The translations under genes were made by a program, and so were the position numbers. Positions 43,588 through 53,400 of a DNA stretch of 64,000 nucleotides are shown piece by piece. Source of the DNA: Chryseobacterium sp. Tr-659 (lineage in GTDB: Bacteria; Bacteroidota; Bacteroidia; Flavobacteriales; Weeksellaceae). Position 1 is the stretch's first letter. Every line of letters starts with the position of its first letter. Location of the stretch: assembly GCF_011752975.1 (NCBI RefSeq), contig NZ_VWWP01000002.1, positions 434,001 to 498,000 on the forward strand, read 5' to 3'. Below the pieces are notes generated by a model. That model saw only the letters and a list, made by a program, of their open reading frames with translations, searched no databases and was not told where the DNA came from.

Positions 43588-45777
43588 TTATAAACTTAAA
43601 ATCACACCATTTTCCTTCAATTGCTGCATGGGTTTTGAGAACCAAAACAATTCGAAATCTTCAAAATTCTCCTCAAATTGATTCTTAAGTTGTTGAATTG
43701 TAGGTTTTTTTGAGTTTTCAATAGCATTCTCTTCTAATACATTCATCAGCCAATCAGCCTTCTCCTGTTCGAGTTCAACCTTAATAATATTGGTTTTTAA
43801 GTGGAATGTAAGAAGCGTATACGTACCAGAATATTTCTTTTTATTTTTTATGCGATTCTCAGCGATTACGTTCTTGGTTAAAAAGACAACTTTTGAATTT
43901 CCTTTCAGACTGAATTGTCCATCTTCCAAAAGGCAGTCGTGAATATAATCCGGATGGATAGTTGTTCTTGGAATTTTAAAATCGAACCACTCCTGAAGTG
44001 GAAGTTCAAAATTAACCCCGTGCATATAATTGAACAAAGATTTTTTTAATCCGAAGCTGAACTTGTTATGATCAATTCCGGTTCTGTCTTTAAAATCAAT
44101 ATCATTATTGGCAAACAGGATTTCCTGCTTAACGGGAACTACTCCAAAATCATCGGGGCTCATTCCAACAGGCGAGTGTGCGGTCATGGCAAATTGATGC
44201 CAAAAACCACTTTGAAGAACTCCCATCTCAAACATCTGGCGAACCATTTCAAGAGAATCAACTGTTTCCTGAACGGTTTGTGTAGGGTAGCCGTACATCA
44301 GATAAGCATGAACCATAATTCCGGCTTCTGTAAAATTTCTGGTTACATTGGCCACCTGTTCCACGGAAACTCCTTTATCAATTAGCTTTAATAATCGGTC
44401 GCTGGCCACTTCCAATCCTCCGGAGACTGCAACACATCCGGAAAGCTTCAGCAGATAGCAAAGATCCCGTGTGAAACTTTTTTCAAAGCGGATATTCGTC
44501 CACCAGGTAACTACCAGATTTCTTCGGAGAATTTCCAGAGCAACTTCTCTCATCAGGGCAGGCGGGGCAGCTTCATCTACAAAATGGAATCCTGTTTCAC
44601 CGGTTGTTCTGATGAGTTCTTCAATTCTGTCTACCAGAATTTTGGCAGAGATAGGTTCATATATTTTAATATAATCGAGAGAAATATCACAAAAAGTACA
44701 TTTTCCCCAATAGCAGCCGTGTGCCATGGTAAGCTTATTCCATCTTCCGTCACTCCATAAACTGTGCATTGGATTGGCAATTTCGATAACAGAAATATAT
44801 TGATCCAGTTTTAAATCCGTATAATCAGGAGTCCCGATCTCAGCTTGTTTATAATCGTGTCTTTTGGAATTATTTTTATAAACAACTTCTTTATTTTCAA
44901 TTAAAAACGTACGTTTAAATTCTGCTTCTCCTTCAGTGATTTTTACACTTTGACAAAGAAGCTCGATAGGAAGTTCACCATCATCTAAAGTAATAAAATC
45001 AAAGAATTCAAAAACTCTGGGATCTTTTACTTCTCTGAGTTCGGTATTGGGAAATCCTCCTCCCATTGCAATTTTTATGTTTGGAAAATTTCTTTTTATG
45101 AACTGGGCGCATTTAAATCCGGAATATAAATTGCCGGGAAAAGGTATTGAAAAGCAAACCAGTTTCGGTTGTACCATTTCAATTTTTTCACGAAGAATTT
45201 TTAAAGTGAATTCATCAATAAATGTTTCCTCACCGGAGAGTTTTGTATATAACTCATCAAAAGAATTTGCACTTTTACCAAGGCGTTCCGCATATCTGCT
45301 AAAGCCAAAATCAGGATCGATATTTTCAACAATATAATCAGATAAGTCCTCTAAATAGAGAGTTGCCAAATGTTTGGCTTTATCCTGCAATCCCATATTT
45401 CCGAAAGCGAATTCCATATCATCCAATTGGTTGAAACGGGAAGCTTCCGGAAGAAAGTTCATGCTGCAGATCTGTCTTGCCAGCGTAGGTGTTTTTCCTT
45501 GCAAAAAAGGAATAACCTGATCAATGGTTTTTAAATATTCTTCTCTTAATGCATAAATTCTCTGGGAATTTTCAGAGGTTTGCTGGAGGTCAATTTCTTT
45601 ATTGAAAACCTTATTAACTCCATCTTTTGAAAATAATTCCAAAATAACATCAATCCCCAAATCTATCTGATAGCTGGAAATATTTTTGGTATTTAAAAAT
45701 CCTTTAATATAAGCTGTTGCAGGATAAGGAGTATTAAGCTGGGTAAAAGGCGGAGTAATAAGAAGCAGGTCTTTCAA
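43588..45777 (-). CDS. B12-binding-domain radical SAM protein
   Basis: A 729-residue protein. The N-terminal part includes a cobalamin-binding-like Rossmann region (LLLITPPFTQLNTPYPATAYIKGFL and PKLVCFSIPFPGNLYSGFKCAQFIKRNFPNIKIAMGGGFPN), followed by the radical SAM core with the cluster motif HGCYWGKCTFCD (C355/C361/C364 region) and a glycine-rich SGGLEVAS segment. The C-terminal extension is family-specific. Its start is TTG at 45777, 14 bases from TAACTTTG (45798-45791). The reaction is unknown; such proteins often methylate unreactive carbons. Confidence 0.82.
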   Translation of the reverse strand: MKDLLLITPPFTQLNTPYPATAYIKGFLNTKNISSYQIDLGIDVILELFSKDGVNKVFNKEIDLQQTSENSQRIYALREEYLKTIDQVIPFLQGKTPTLARQICSMNFLPEASRFNQLDDMEFAFGNMGLQDKAKHLATLYLEDLSDYIVENIDPDFGFSRYAERLGKSANSFDELYTKLSGEETFIDEFTLKILREKIEMVQPKLVCFSIPFPGNLYSGFKCAQFIKRNFPNIKIAMGGGFPNTELREVKDPRVFEFFDFITLDDGELPIELLCQSVKITEGEAEFKRTFLIENKEVVYKNNSKRHDYKQAEIGTPDYTDLKLDQYISVIEIANPMHSLWSDGRWNKLTMAHGCYWGKCTFCDISLDYIKIYEPISAKILVDRIEELIRTTGETGFHFVDEAAPPALMREVALEILRRNLVVTWWTNIRFEKSFTRDLCYLLKLSGCVAVSGGLEVASDRLLKLIDKGVSVEQVANVTRNFTEAGIMVHAYLMYGYPTQTVQETVDSLEMVRQMFEMGVLQSGFWHQFAMTAHSPVGMSPDDFGVVPVKQEILFANNDIDFKDRTGIDHNKFSFGLKKSLFNYMHGVNFELPLQEWFDFKIPRTTIHPDYIHDCLLEDGQFSLKGNSKVVFLTKNVIAENRIKNKKKYSGTYTLLTFHLKTNIIKVELEQEKADWLMNVLEENAIENSKKPTIQQLKNQFEENFEDFELFWFSKPMQQLKENGVILSL

Positions 45778-45859
45778 CAGAAATTTTTTGCAAAGTTATT
45801 CTAAAGTTTTTTTAGAAAAAAATTTTTTCTCCTGATTAAAGTATAAAAGAGAGTCTCTA

Positions 45860-46621
45860 CTAAAATAAGTTTGCTGGTTTATTAAATAAAGTATCCGGAG
45901 TATTATCGTTGATAAAGTTTAAAAAAGCATCTTCGTCAAAATAGCCATCCTGATCGAGGATGGAAGAGTTCAATAGTCCTATTTCACTTGGCTTTTCCAG
46001 AGTGATATTCTCAATAAACTTTCCTGTTTTTCCTATAATTTCATTATGAAAACTGATCAGATATCTGGAGTAAATATTTCCCTCAGCAACGGTATAATGC
46101 CCATTCTCTGCAATAAGTGAAGTCATAATACTTCCTCCGATATAGGTTTCATTATCATTTCCGGATGCCCCAAATAATACTTTAGACGAAACCATACCTG
46201 AGCAGTAAAGGGAACCATTAACAATAATATTTTCAGCAAAAATACTTCCTGTAATGATAAGAATAATATAATCTTCAACAAAAAGATTGCCGGATAGATG
46301 GATATCTTCTTCAATGAGAATGATTTTATATCCTTCACCCTCCTCAGTAAATATCTCAAGAGAAGTATTGTTTTTATTTTCTATAAGAACAATTTCAGGA
46401 GCACTGTCCTCATTATTAATGTGTAGAGAAGCTTCTTTTATTTTTTCTGCTGTTTCATCATCCAGCATTTCAAGAAATTCAGCAAGACTTTCTTCATCTA
46501 AAGAACTCTCATTGAAGAAATTATTTTCCAGAGCTTCATGGGTGATAGTATATAGTTTTTCAGATTTTTCTTTGATTCTTTTATATAATTGATCTTTTGT
46601 AAGTGTTTGTAATTGTTTCAT
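45860..46621 (-). CDS. Hypothetical protein with β-helix-like centre
   Basis: A 253-residue protein. Residues 1-70 are helical and acidic; residues about 85-200 show short repeated strands (LSGNLFVEDYIILIITGSIFAENIIVNGSLYCSGMVSSKVLFGASGNDNETYIGGSIMTSLIAENGHYTVAEGNI) suggesting a β-helix as in bactofilin-like or polymer-forming proteins. No signal peptide. I do not recognise a family with confidence. It shares the minus strand with the radical SAM gene downstream (82-base gap). Confidence 0.55.
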   Translation of the reverse strand: MKQLQTLTKDQLYKRIKEKSEKLYTITHEALENNFFNESSLDEESLAEFLEMLDDETAEKIKEASLHINNEDSAPEIVLIENKNNTSLEIFTEEGEGYKIILIEEDIHLSGNLFVEDYIILIITGSIFAENIIVNGSLYCSGMVSSKVLFGASGNDNETYIGGSIMTSLIAENGHYTVAEGNIYSRYLISFHNEIIGKTGKFIENITLEKPSEIGLLNSSILDQDGYFDEDAFLNFINDNTPDTLFNKPANLF

Positions 46622-46914
46622 TGGTGTTATAATAATTGCTTGTGTTGGTAATGATGGGAAATACCGTCAATAGGCACATGCAATATAGGCAGATAAATTT
46701 TCTTATGCCATAAAGCCGGATTTATTTTGAGTGGTTTTTCCTGTTAAAACATCAATTAAGGATATTGCGTGTCTATAAAGTAAACATAATCAATTGGGTA
46801 TGAAAATGACAGAGATAATTAAAAAATTATTAAAAATATTTAAACGACTACTGACCGAACTTTTTCATTTCAAATTTTGGAGTAAGTCTCTTTATGTATC
46901 TGCCTGTCATGTTT
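46622..46914. other. Intergenic region, 293 bases
   Basis: No convincing gene or signal. A 49-codon plus-strand frame from 46800 overlaps the 3' end of the EamA gene and is not credited. Confidence 0.45.
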
Positions 46915-47793
46915 CTATATATGGCTTTTCTTCCTACGGTCGCCAATGACGTTCAGAATAACGCCTAAAAGAATCAGGGTAATTCCTATCATTAGATTAG
47001 TAGTAAATTTTTCATGAAACATCAAGACACTTACCATCACTGCAACTACAGGTTCAAGCGCTCCGAGAATGGCAACGGGTGTGGAACCAATATGTTTAAT
47101 AGCGTATACGAGACATAAACTTGAGATCACTGTGGTAAGAAAAGCAAAAACAAGGAAATTCAAAAAGATAGCTGTTGAAGGGATTGAAAATGATTCATGT
47201 CCAATAATGGATTTTGTCATAAAATACATAGAGGTAAAAAACATGGAGAAAAAAGTAAGCTTGAATCCCGATACCTTAAGATTTGATTTATTGACGATTA
47301 CCATGTAGAGTGCATAAAAGAGAGCACTGAACATCACGATTCCCAATCCTGTAAAATTGATTTCCAGTCCGCTTCCTTTCAGGCATAAAACAATAACTCC
47401 GGCGAAGGCGAGGATTAATGAAAATACAGACAGCCGGGTAAGTCTTTCCTTGTAAAAGAAAAACATAATCAGCGCTACAATGACGGGATAAATAAACAAG
47501 ACCGTAGAGGCAATTCCTGGGGTTAAAAAATCATAACCCAGAAACAAAAACTCTGAAGAAAGGGCATAGCATATTCCCAGAATCGCCAATATAAGTGCTT
47601 CCTTCTTATTGATCTTGAAATTTTGTCTGGAATAAATCAGGTAGCCTCCAACCATAATAGCCGAAAAGAAAAATCTGTAAAAGAGGGTGATGTTCATTGA
47701 AAAATGAGCCTGCTTGATAGGCAGAATAAAAATCGGAATCAACCCATATGAAACAGCCGACAAAATGCCCAATATATATCCTCTGAGTTTCAT
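46915..47793 (-). CDS. EamA/DMT-family transporter
   Basis: A 292-residue inner-membrane protein with ten TM segments arranged as two EamA repeats; the second repeat ends in HIGSTPVAILGALEPVVAVMVSVLMFHEKFT, the classical EamA signature around TM9-TM10, and the first in PGIASTVLFIYPVIVALIMFFFYKERLT. Drug/metabolite exporters of this type move amino acids, purines or xenobiotics; no substrate is indicated. Confidence 0.88.
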   Translation of the reverse strand: MKLRGYILGILSAVSYGLIPIFILPIKQAHFSMNITLFYRFFFSAIMVGGYLIYSRQNFKINKKEALILAILGICYALSSEFLFLGYDFLTPGIASTVLFIYPVIVALIMFFFYKERLTRLSVFSLILAFAGVIVLCLKGSGLEINFTGLGIVMFSALFYALYMVIVNKSNLKVSGFKLTFFSMFFTSMYFMTKSIIGHESFSIPSTAIFLNFLVFAFLTTVISSLCLVYAIKHIGSTPVAILGALEPVVAVMVSVLMFHEKFTTNLMIGITLILLGVILNVIGDRRKKSHI

Positions 47794-47826
47794 TTGTTTT
47801 TATATAGTTTTTAATAGTTTTTGAAT

Positions 47827-47860
47827 AAAAAAACCACTGAATGAATCAGTGGTTTTTTTT
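47827..47860. terminator. Bidirectional terminator hairpin
   Basis: Stem AAAACCACTGA / TCAGTGGTTTT flanked by A- and T-runs; it closes the minus-strand acyltransferase gene at 47873. Confidence 0.9.
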
Positions 47861-47872
47861 ATTTTTTCAAGA

Positions 47873-49147
47873 TTAAATCGGTTTAAAACTTAATCCCTGT
47901 TCCTGCAGTAATTTTTGTTCCTGCTCTTTATAGTAACCACTTACCAGTTTATCATGAATAGCTTCAAAAGCTGCCAGAGTCTCATTGATCTCTGAATCTG
48001 TATGCGAAGCGGTAGGAATTAATCTTAAAAGAATCATTCCCTTAGGAATTACAGGATATACAACAACCGAAGTAAAGATCCCGTAAATTTCTCTCAGGTC
48101 TTTTACCAATAGAGTTGCTTCTACCGGAGTTCCCTCCATCATTACAGGAGTTACACAAGTGTTGGTATCACCAATATTGAATCCTCTTTCTCTAAGTCCG
48201 TTTTGTAGTTTGTCTACATTTTCCCAAAGCTTAGCTTTGATTTCCGGTCTTGATCTCAAAAGTTCAAGCCTTTTTAATCCTCCGATTACCATCGGCATCG
48301 TAAGTGATTTTGCAAAGATCTGTGATCTCAGATTGAATTTAAGATATCTGATGATTTCTTTGTCACCCGCAAGGAATGCTCCAAAACCAGCCATTGATTT
48401 AGCAAAAGTAGAGAAATATACGTCAATCTGATCTGTACAGTCTTGCTCTTCACCAACACCGGCACCTGTTTTACCAAGTGTTCCGAATCCGTGTGCATCA
48501 TCTACTAAAAGTCTGAACTGATATTTTGATTTAAGATCACAAATTTCTTTGATCTTTCCCTGCTGGCCTCTCATTCCGAAAACCCCTTCAGTAATCACAA
48601 GGATACCGCCTCCTGTTTCTTCAGCTACTTTAGTGGCTCTCTGAAGATTTTTTTCAAGACTTTCCATATCATTGTGTCTGTAAGTAAATCTTTTCCCGGA
48701 GTGAAGTCTTACCCCATCCACGATGCAGGCATGAGAGTCTACATCATAAACGATTACATCATTTCTGCTTACCAGAGCATCAATGGTAGAAACCATCCCC
48801 TGGTAACCGAAGTTCAATAAATATGCTGATTCTTTTTGTACGAAGTCTGCCAGTTCTCTTTCCAGCTGAAGATGCTGATCTGTTTCTCCGGACATTGCTC
48901 TTGCTCCCATTGGATAGAACATTCCGTATTCTGCAGCCGCTTTTGCATCAGCTTCTATTACTTCAGGATGATTACACAATCCTAAATAGTCATTGGCACT
49001 CCAGAAAATTACTTCTCTACCCTGAAACTGCATTCTAGGGCCGATAGGTCCCTCTAATCTTGGGAAAATAAAATAGCCTTCACCATAATCTGCAAATTGT
49101 CCAAGTGGTCCTGGATTTTCTTTTATTCTTTCAAAAATATCCAACAT
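47873..49147 (-). CDS. α-Oxoamine synthase, probable cysteate C-fatty acyltransferase
   Basis: A 424-residue PLP enzyme of the AONS/KBL/SPT family that condenses an amino acid with an acyl donor and releases CO2. The internal aldimine lysine is K250 in FSTFAKSMAGFGAFLAG; DVDSHACIVDGVRLHSG (His stacking on PLP) and LLVDDAHGFGTLG (Asp to pyridine nitrogen) are intact. It differs from canonical SPT or AONS sequences in the N-terminus (DYGEGYFIFPRLEGPIGPRM). Pairing with the CysK-like gene upstream matches the cysteate-synthase/cysteate-acyltransferase pair described for capnine-type sulfonolipid synthesis in Capnocytophaga and Chryseobacterium. Alternative: serine palmitoyltransferase or 2-amino-3-ketobutyrate ligase. 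Confidence 0.7.
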   Translation of the reverse strand: MLDIFERIKENPGPLGQFADYGEGYFIFPRLEGPIGPRMQFQGREVIFWSANDYLGLCNHPEVIEADAKAAAEYGMFYPMGARAMSGETDQHLQLERELADFVQKESAYLLNFGYQGMVSTIDALVSRNDVIVYDVDSHACIVDGVRLHSGKRFTYRHNDMESLEKNLQRATKVAEETGGGILVITEGVFGMRGQQGKIKEICDLKSKYQFRLLVDDAHGFGTLGKTGAGVGEEQDCTDQIDVYFSTFAKSMAGFGAFLAGDKEIIRYLKFNLRSQIFAKSLTMPMVIGGLKRLELLRSRPEIKAKLWENVDKLQNGLRERGFNIGDTNTCVTPVMMEGTPVEATLLVKDLREIYGIFTSVVVYPVIPKGMILLRLIPTASHTDSEINETLAAFEAIHDKLVSGYYKEQEQKLLQEQGLSFKPI

Positions 49148-49167
49148 TATATCGTAATTTTTAAGTA

Positions 49168-49206
49168 AAAAAGCCTTTCTTGTACAACACGCAAAAGGCT
49201 TTTTTA
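49168..49206 (-). terminator. Hairpin between the two sulfonolipid-type genes
   Basis: Stem AAAAAGCCTTT / AAAAGGCTTTTT with a ~14-nt loop, T-run in both directions. It follows the cysteate-synthase-like gene on the minus strand and could attenuate read-through into the acyltransferase gene. Confidence 0.75.
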
Positions 49207-49226
49207 TATCGTGATTTTATTTGTTT

Positions 49227-50264
49227 TTATTTGATAAATTCTGTTTTGAAAACTTCGTCGTAGTTATGAACACAATTGTTGACAAAACCTTGTTCGGCCA
49301 TCCATTTATCACTGTATACTTTAGTGATGTATCGTGAACCGTGGTCCGGATAAATTAAAACAATCACATCATTTTCAGTCAGGTGATGAGACTGTGCATA
49401 TTGTATTAATCCCTGGGTTACGGCACCTGTAGTATAACCACCCATAATGGCTTCTTTCAAAGCGATCTCACGGGTTCTGTAAGCAGACATTTCGTCATTT
49501 ACCCTTACAAATTCATCTACTTTATCAAAAAGAAGAGCCGCAGGAATAAGGTTTTTACCCATTCCTTCAATCTGGTAAGGATGTACATCTTCTTTGTGAA
49601 TTTCTCCTGTTTCGTGATAGCTTTTTAATATTGATCCATCTGCATCCACCCCGATAATCTTGATATCCGGATTTTTCTCTTTCAAAAACTTTGCTGAACC
49701 CGATAGCGTACCTCCTGTTCCGGTGCAGGCAAAAAGGTGAGTGATCTTACCCTCCGTCTGTTCCCAGATCTCAGGACCGGTAGTCTGATAATGCGCATCA
49801 ATATTCAGTTCATTAAAATATTGATTGATATAAATGGAATTGGGCGTTTCCGCAGCGATTCTCTTAGCTACTTCATAATATGATCTTGAATCATCTGCCG
49901 GTACATTAGCCGGGCAAATATATACAGTAGCACCTAGTGCTTTCAGATAAGCGATTTTTTCAGGTTTAGTCTTGTCGCTTACCGCAAGAATACATTTATA
50001 TCCCTTAATGATGCATACCATTGCAATAGAAAACCCGGTATTTCCGGAAGTAGTTTCTACAACTACAGAGTCTTCTTTTAACAGGCCTTTTTTCTCTGCA
50101 TTTTCTATAATATGAAGTGCGATTCGGTCTTTGGTGGAATGTCCAGGATTATATGATTCTAACTTGGCATAAACGGTTGCTGGAATATCTTTTGTGACAG
50201 TATTTAGCTTCACCATAGGAGTATTTCCTATCAGGCCAAGGATATTATCGTAAACATTACTCAT
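49227..50264 (-). CDS. Cysteine synthase-fold PLP enzyme, possible cysteate synthase
   Basis: A 345-residue fold-type II PLP enzyme of the CysK/CBS group. The PLP lysine is K45 in NPGHSTKDRIAL, the substrate-carboxylate loop is TTSGNTG (71-77) and the phosphate loop is GTGGTLSGSA. No C-terminal CBS domains. True CysK usually carries a different region after the loop; here the neighbour is an acyl-transferring α-oxoamine synthase, so a role producing cysteate from O-phosphoserine (or similar) and sulfite for sulfonolipids is proposed. Cysteine synthase or cystathionine β-synthase remain possible. TATTTTTG (50302-50295, minus) is a -7-like element. Confidence 0.68.
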   Translation of the reverse strand: MSNVYDNILGLIGNTPMVKLNTVTKDIPATVYAKLESYNPGHSTKDRIALHIIENAEKKGLLKEDSVVVETTSGNTGFSIAMVCIIKGYKCILAVSDKTKPEKIAYLKALGATVYICPANVPADDSRSYYEVAKRIAAETPNSIYINQYFNELNIDAHYQTTGPEIWEQTEGKITHLFACTGTGGTLSGSAKFLKEKNPDIKIIGVDADGSILKSYHETGEIHKEDVHPYQIEGMGKNLIPAALLFDKVDEFVRVNDEMSAYRTREIALKEAIMGGYTTGAVTQGLIQYAQSHHLTENDVIVLIYPDHGSRYITKVYSDKWMAEQGFVNNCVHNYDEVFKTEFIK

Positions 50265-50486
50265 TATTTGTTATTTTCAATAAAAATCTGACTGCAAAAA
50301 TACAAAAAAATAAATAATTACTAAACTTTTGTTTGATTTCTAGGGCCTAGTTTTATAAAAAAAAATTTCGTATTTATAGTTTCAGCAGGAGTATAATCGC
50401 AAATACTACGCCAAATTTTTTAAATTTTGTTAAAACCCGCATAAAATAATATAAAAGCCTTATTTTCGCATAATTGATTTAATACT

Positions 50487-53400
50487 ATGAAAAATTGGAC
50501 TTTTAGGCAATGGAACACCGTTTCAGGATGGGTGATTTTCGTCATTGCGTTTTTCACGTACTTGTCCACCATAGAACCCAATTTCAGTTTCTGGGATTGT
50601 GGCGAGTACATTTCTTCTGCAGTAAAACTTGAAGTAACGCATGCTCCCGGAGCTGCTTTATTCCAGATAGTGGGTGCCGTGGCAGCCATTTTTGCATTAG
50701 GGAAAGGCGAAAATTATTCCATCGTTATCAACGCGATGTCTGCATTGTTCAGTGCGCTGACTATTTTATTTTTGTTCTGGACGATCACACACTTTGTGAG
50801 AAGACTTTTAAACAAAGATTTTGAAGAAATTACAAAACATCAGGAGATCTCTATTTTATTTGCTGGAGCCATTGGAGCACTTTGCTTTACATTCTCAGAT
50901 ACTTTCTGGTTTTCAGCTGTAGAAGGGGAGGTTTATTCTATGGCTTCCATGTTTATTGCGCTTTTGGTCTGGTTGATCACCAAATGGGAAAATGAGTACA
51001 AAGCGGCAGACAGTGAAAGATGGATCATTCTTATTTTCTTTGTTTTAGGGCTTTCTGTAGGGGTGCACATGATGTGTATGCTGGCGATTCCTGCAGTATG
51101 TCTGGTATACTATGCAAGAAATTATAAGTTTACCTGGAAAAACTTTATCTGGGCAAACCTTATCACATTGGGAATTCTGATTATTGTTTTCAAAATTATT
51201 TTCCCTTTAATTATGACGATGTTCGGAAGACTAGAGATTTTCTTTGTGAATGGACTTGGGCTTCCTTTCCACTCCGGAACAATCGTTGCATTTATTTTAA
51301 TGGTGGCTATCTGCTATTTCTTAATTAAGTATGCGAGAAAAGCGAAAAGAAATATCTATCAAACAGCTGCTTTATCAGTAGTTTTTATGATGATTGGTTT
51401 CTCTTGCTGGATGGTTATTCCAATCAGAGCAAATGCTAATCCGCCAATGAACCTTAATGATCCGGATACAGCAATTGGTATGCTGGATTATTACAACAGA
51501 GAGCAGTACGGAGACTGGCCAACCATTTATGGTCAGAATTATACAGCTTTCCTTGATGCAAATGGAATTGAGAAAAATGAGGACGGAAGTTTTAAAACAC
51601 AAAAAACTGGTGAAATCTACGAAAAAGATGAGAAAACCGGAACTTACAGAAAAACCGGAGATCGTTTCAATTATGTATTCAATAAGTCTCAGGTAAGCTT
51701 AATGCCAAGAATGTTTAATGAAGATAAGGATGTAATGGCGAACTATATTTCAATGTATGGAGCTCCTGATTTTACATTCAACTATGCTAATGAAGATGTG
51801 GCAGACAACCCTCAGGCTAAGCAGATATTTGATGAGCTGAGAACAAAATATGAAGACAAATCTATTACTGCAGCAGATTATTTAAAGGTAAAACCTTATA
51901 ACCTGATTAATGTTCAGAAGCCTTCATTCCTTCAGAATATGGATTACTTTATTTCTTTCCAAAACGGATATTACTTCGTAAGATACCTGATGTGGAACTT
52001 TGTAGGAAGACAGAATGACCTTGAAGGAAATATGGAAAGTACAAAAGGAAACTGGATTTCAGGAATCTCTTTTGTAGATAATTTTATTGTAGGAAACCAG
52101 GATAAGATGCCTGCTAAGTTTAAAAATGAAAGTACGGTTAAGTTCTTCTTCCTTCCATTAATTTTAGGTTTGATCGGATTCTTCTTCCAATTGAACAGAG
52201 ATTTCGGAAGATTCTATGCATTGTTATCTTTATTTATCTTAACAAGTGTCGGAATTATTTTCTATACAGGGGTGAAACCTTTTGAGCCGAGAGAGAGAGA
52301 TTATGCTATGGTAGGTTCATTCTACGCATTTGCGATCTGGATCGGTATGGGAGCAGGAGCTATTTTATGGTTCTTACAATCTAAGATAAAATCAAACGGA
52401 GCTAATATTGCTCTAGGAGTGGTTTTATTGGGAGTACCTTTTATGATGGGCTTCCAGAATTACAATGTTCATGACAGAAGTAACAGATATACTGCTTATG
52501 ATTATGCTTATTCAGTACTGAAATCATTACCGAAAAACGACATCCTTTTCGTATATGGAGATAATGACACTTATCCGGTTTGGGCGATCCAGGAAACAGA
52601 GCAGTTCAGAGATGATGTGAAGGTAGTTAACTTTACACTTGCCTCAACGCCATGGAACCTTGACCAGGTAAAAAGAAGAACGTACAACGCGATGGGAATC
52701 CCTAGTCAGTTGACACACGAAGATTACAGAGATGGTGTAAATGACCAGATCTATATGATGAAGAAGGAAGATTGGGAAGGGGTTTTCTCTATGTTGAAAG
52801 AACAGGGAGCTCCTGAAACAGAATTCCAGTCTTTCAGAAAGTATCTTACACAGGATTCTTTAACATTGAAGCAGGCTATTGAATTTATTAAATTCAAGTC
52901 TCCGGAAAAAGACGAATTGTTAAAAATGTACTTCGGAGAAGAGAAATATGAAAAGTATAACATCCTTCCGGTAAACAAATTCATCCTTCCAGTTAATAAG
53001 GAGAATGCTTTAAAAGCAGGAATCATTAATAAAGAAGACCTTCCAAATGTAGCCAATCAGATTATGATTACTTACAAAGGAAACACGCTTTATAAAAACA
53101 ACCTGATTCTGATGGATCTACTTGCGAACTTCGACTGGAAGCGTCCAATCAACTTCTCTTCAGGAGGAATTTATGACAGCGAAAATATTTTCTACCTTAA
53201 TGATTATCTTCAGTTCGATGGGTTCAGCTACAGATTAATCCCAATCCAAACTCCTCCGACAGCAGATGGTGATATGGGAAGAGTAGATGCCAATTCTCTT
53301 TATAATGTAGTGAAAAACTTCAGATGGGGGAACTTCAAGAACTTAAATGCTCACTTTGATGAAACGGCTACTTCCAACATTATCAGCTACAGAATGTCAG

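Noticed and set aside
46800..46949. 49-codon plus-strand frame with an amphipathic, cationic N-terminus
   Set aside because: No promoter or ribosome-binding sequence, and it overlaps the 3' end of the convergent EamA gene. A toxin-like peptide cannot be supported.
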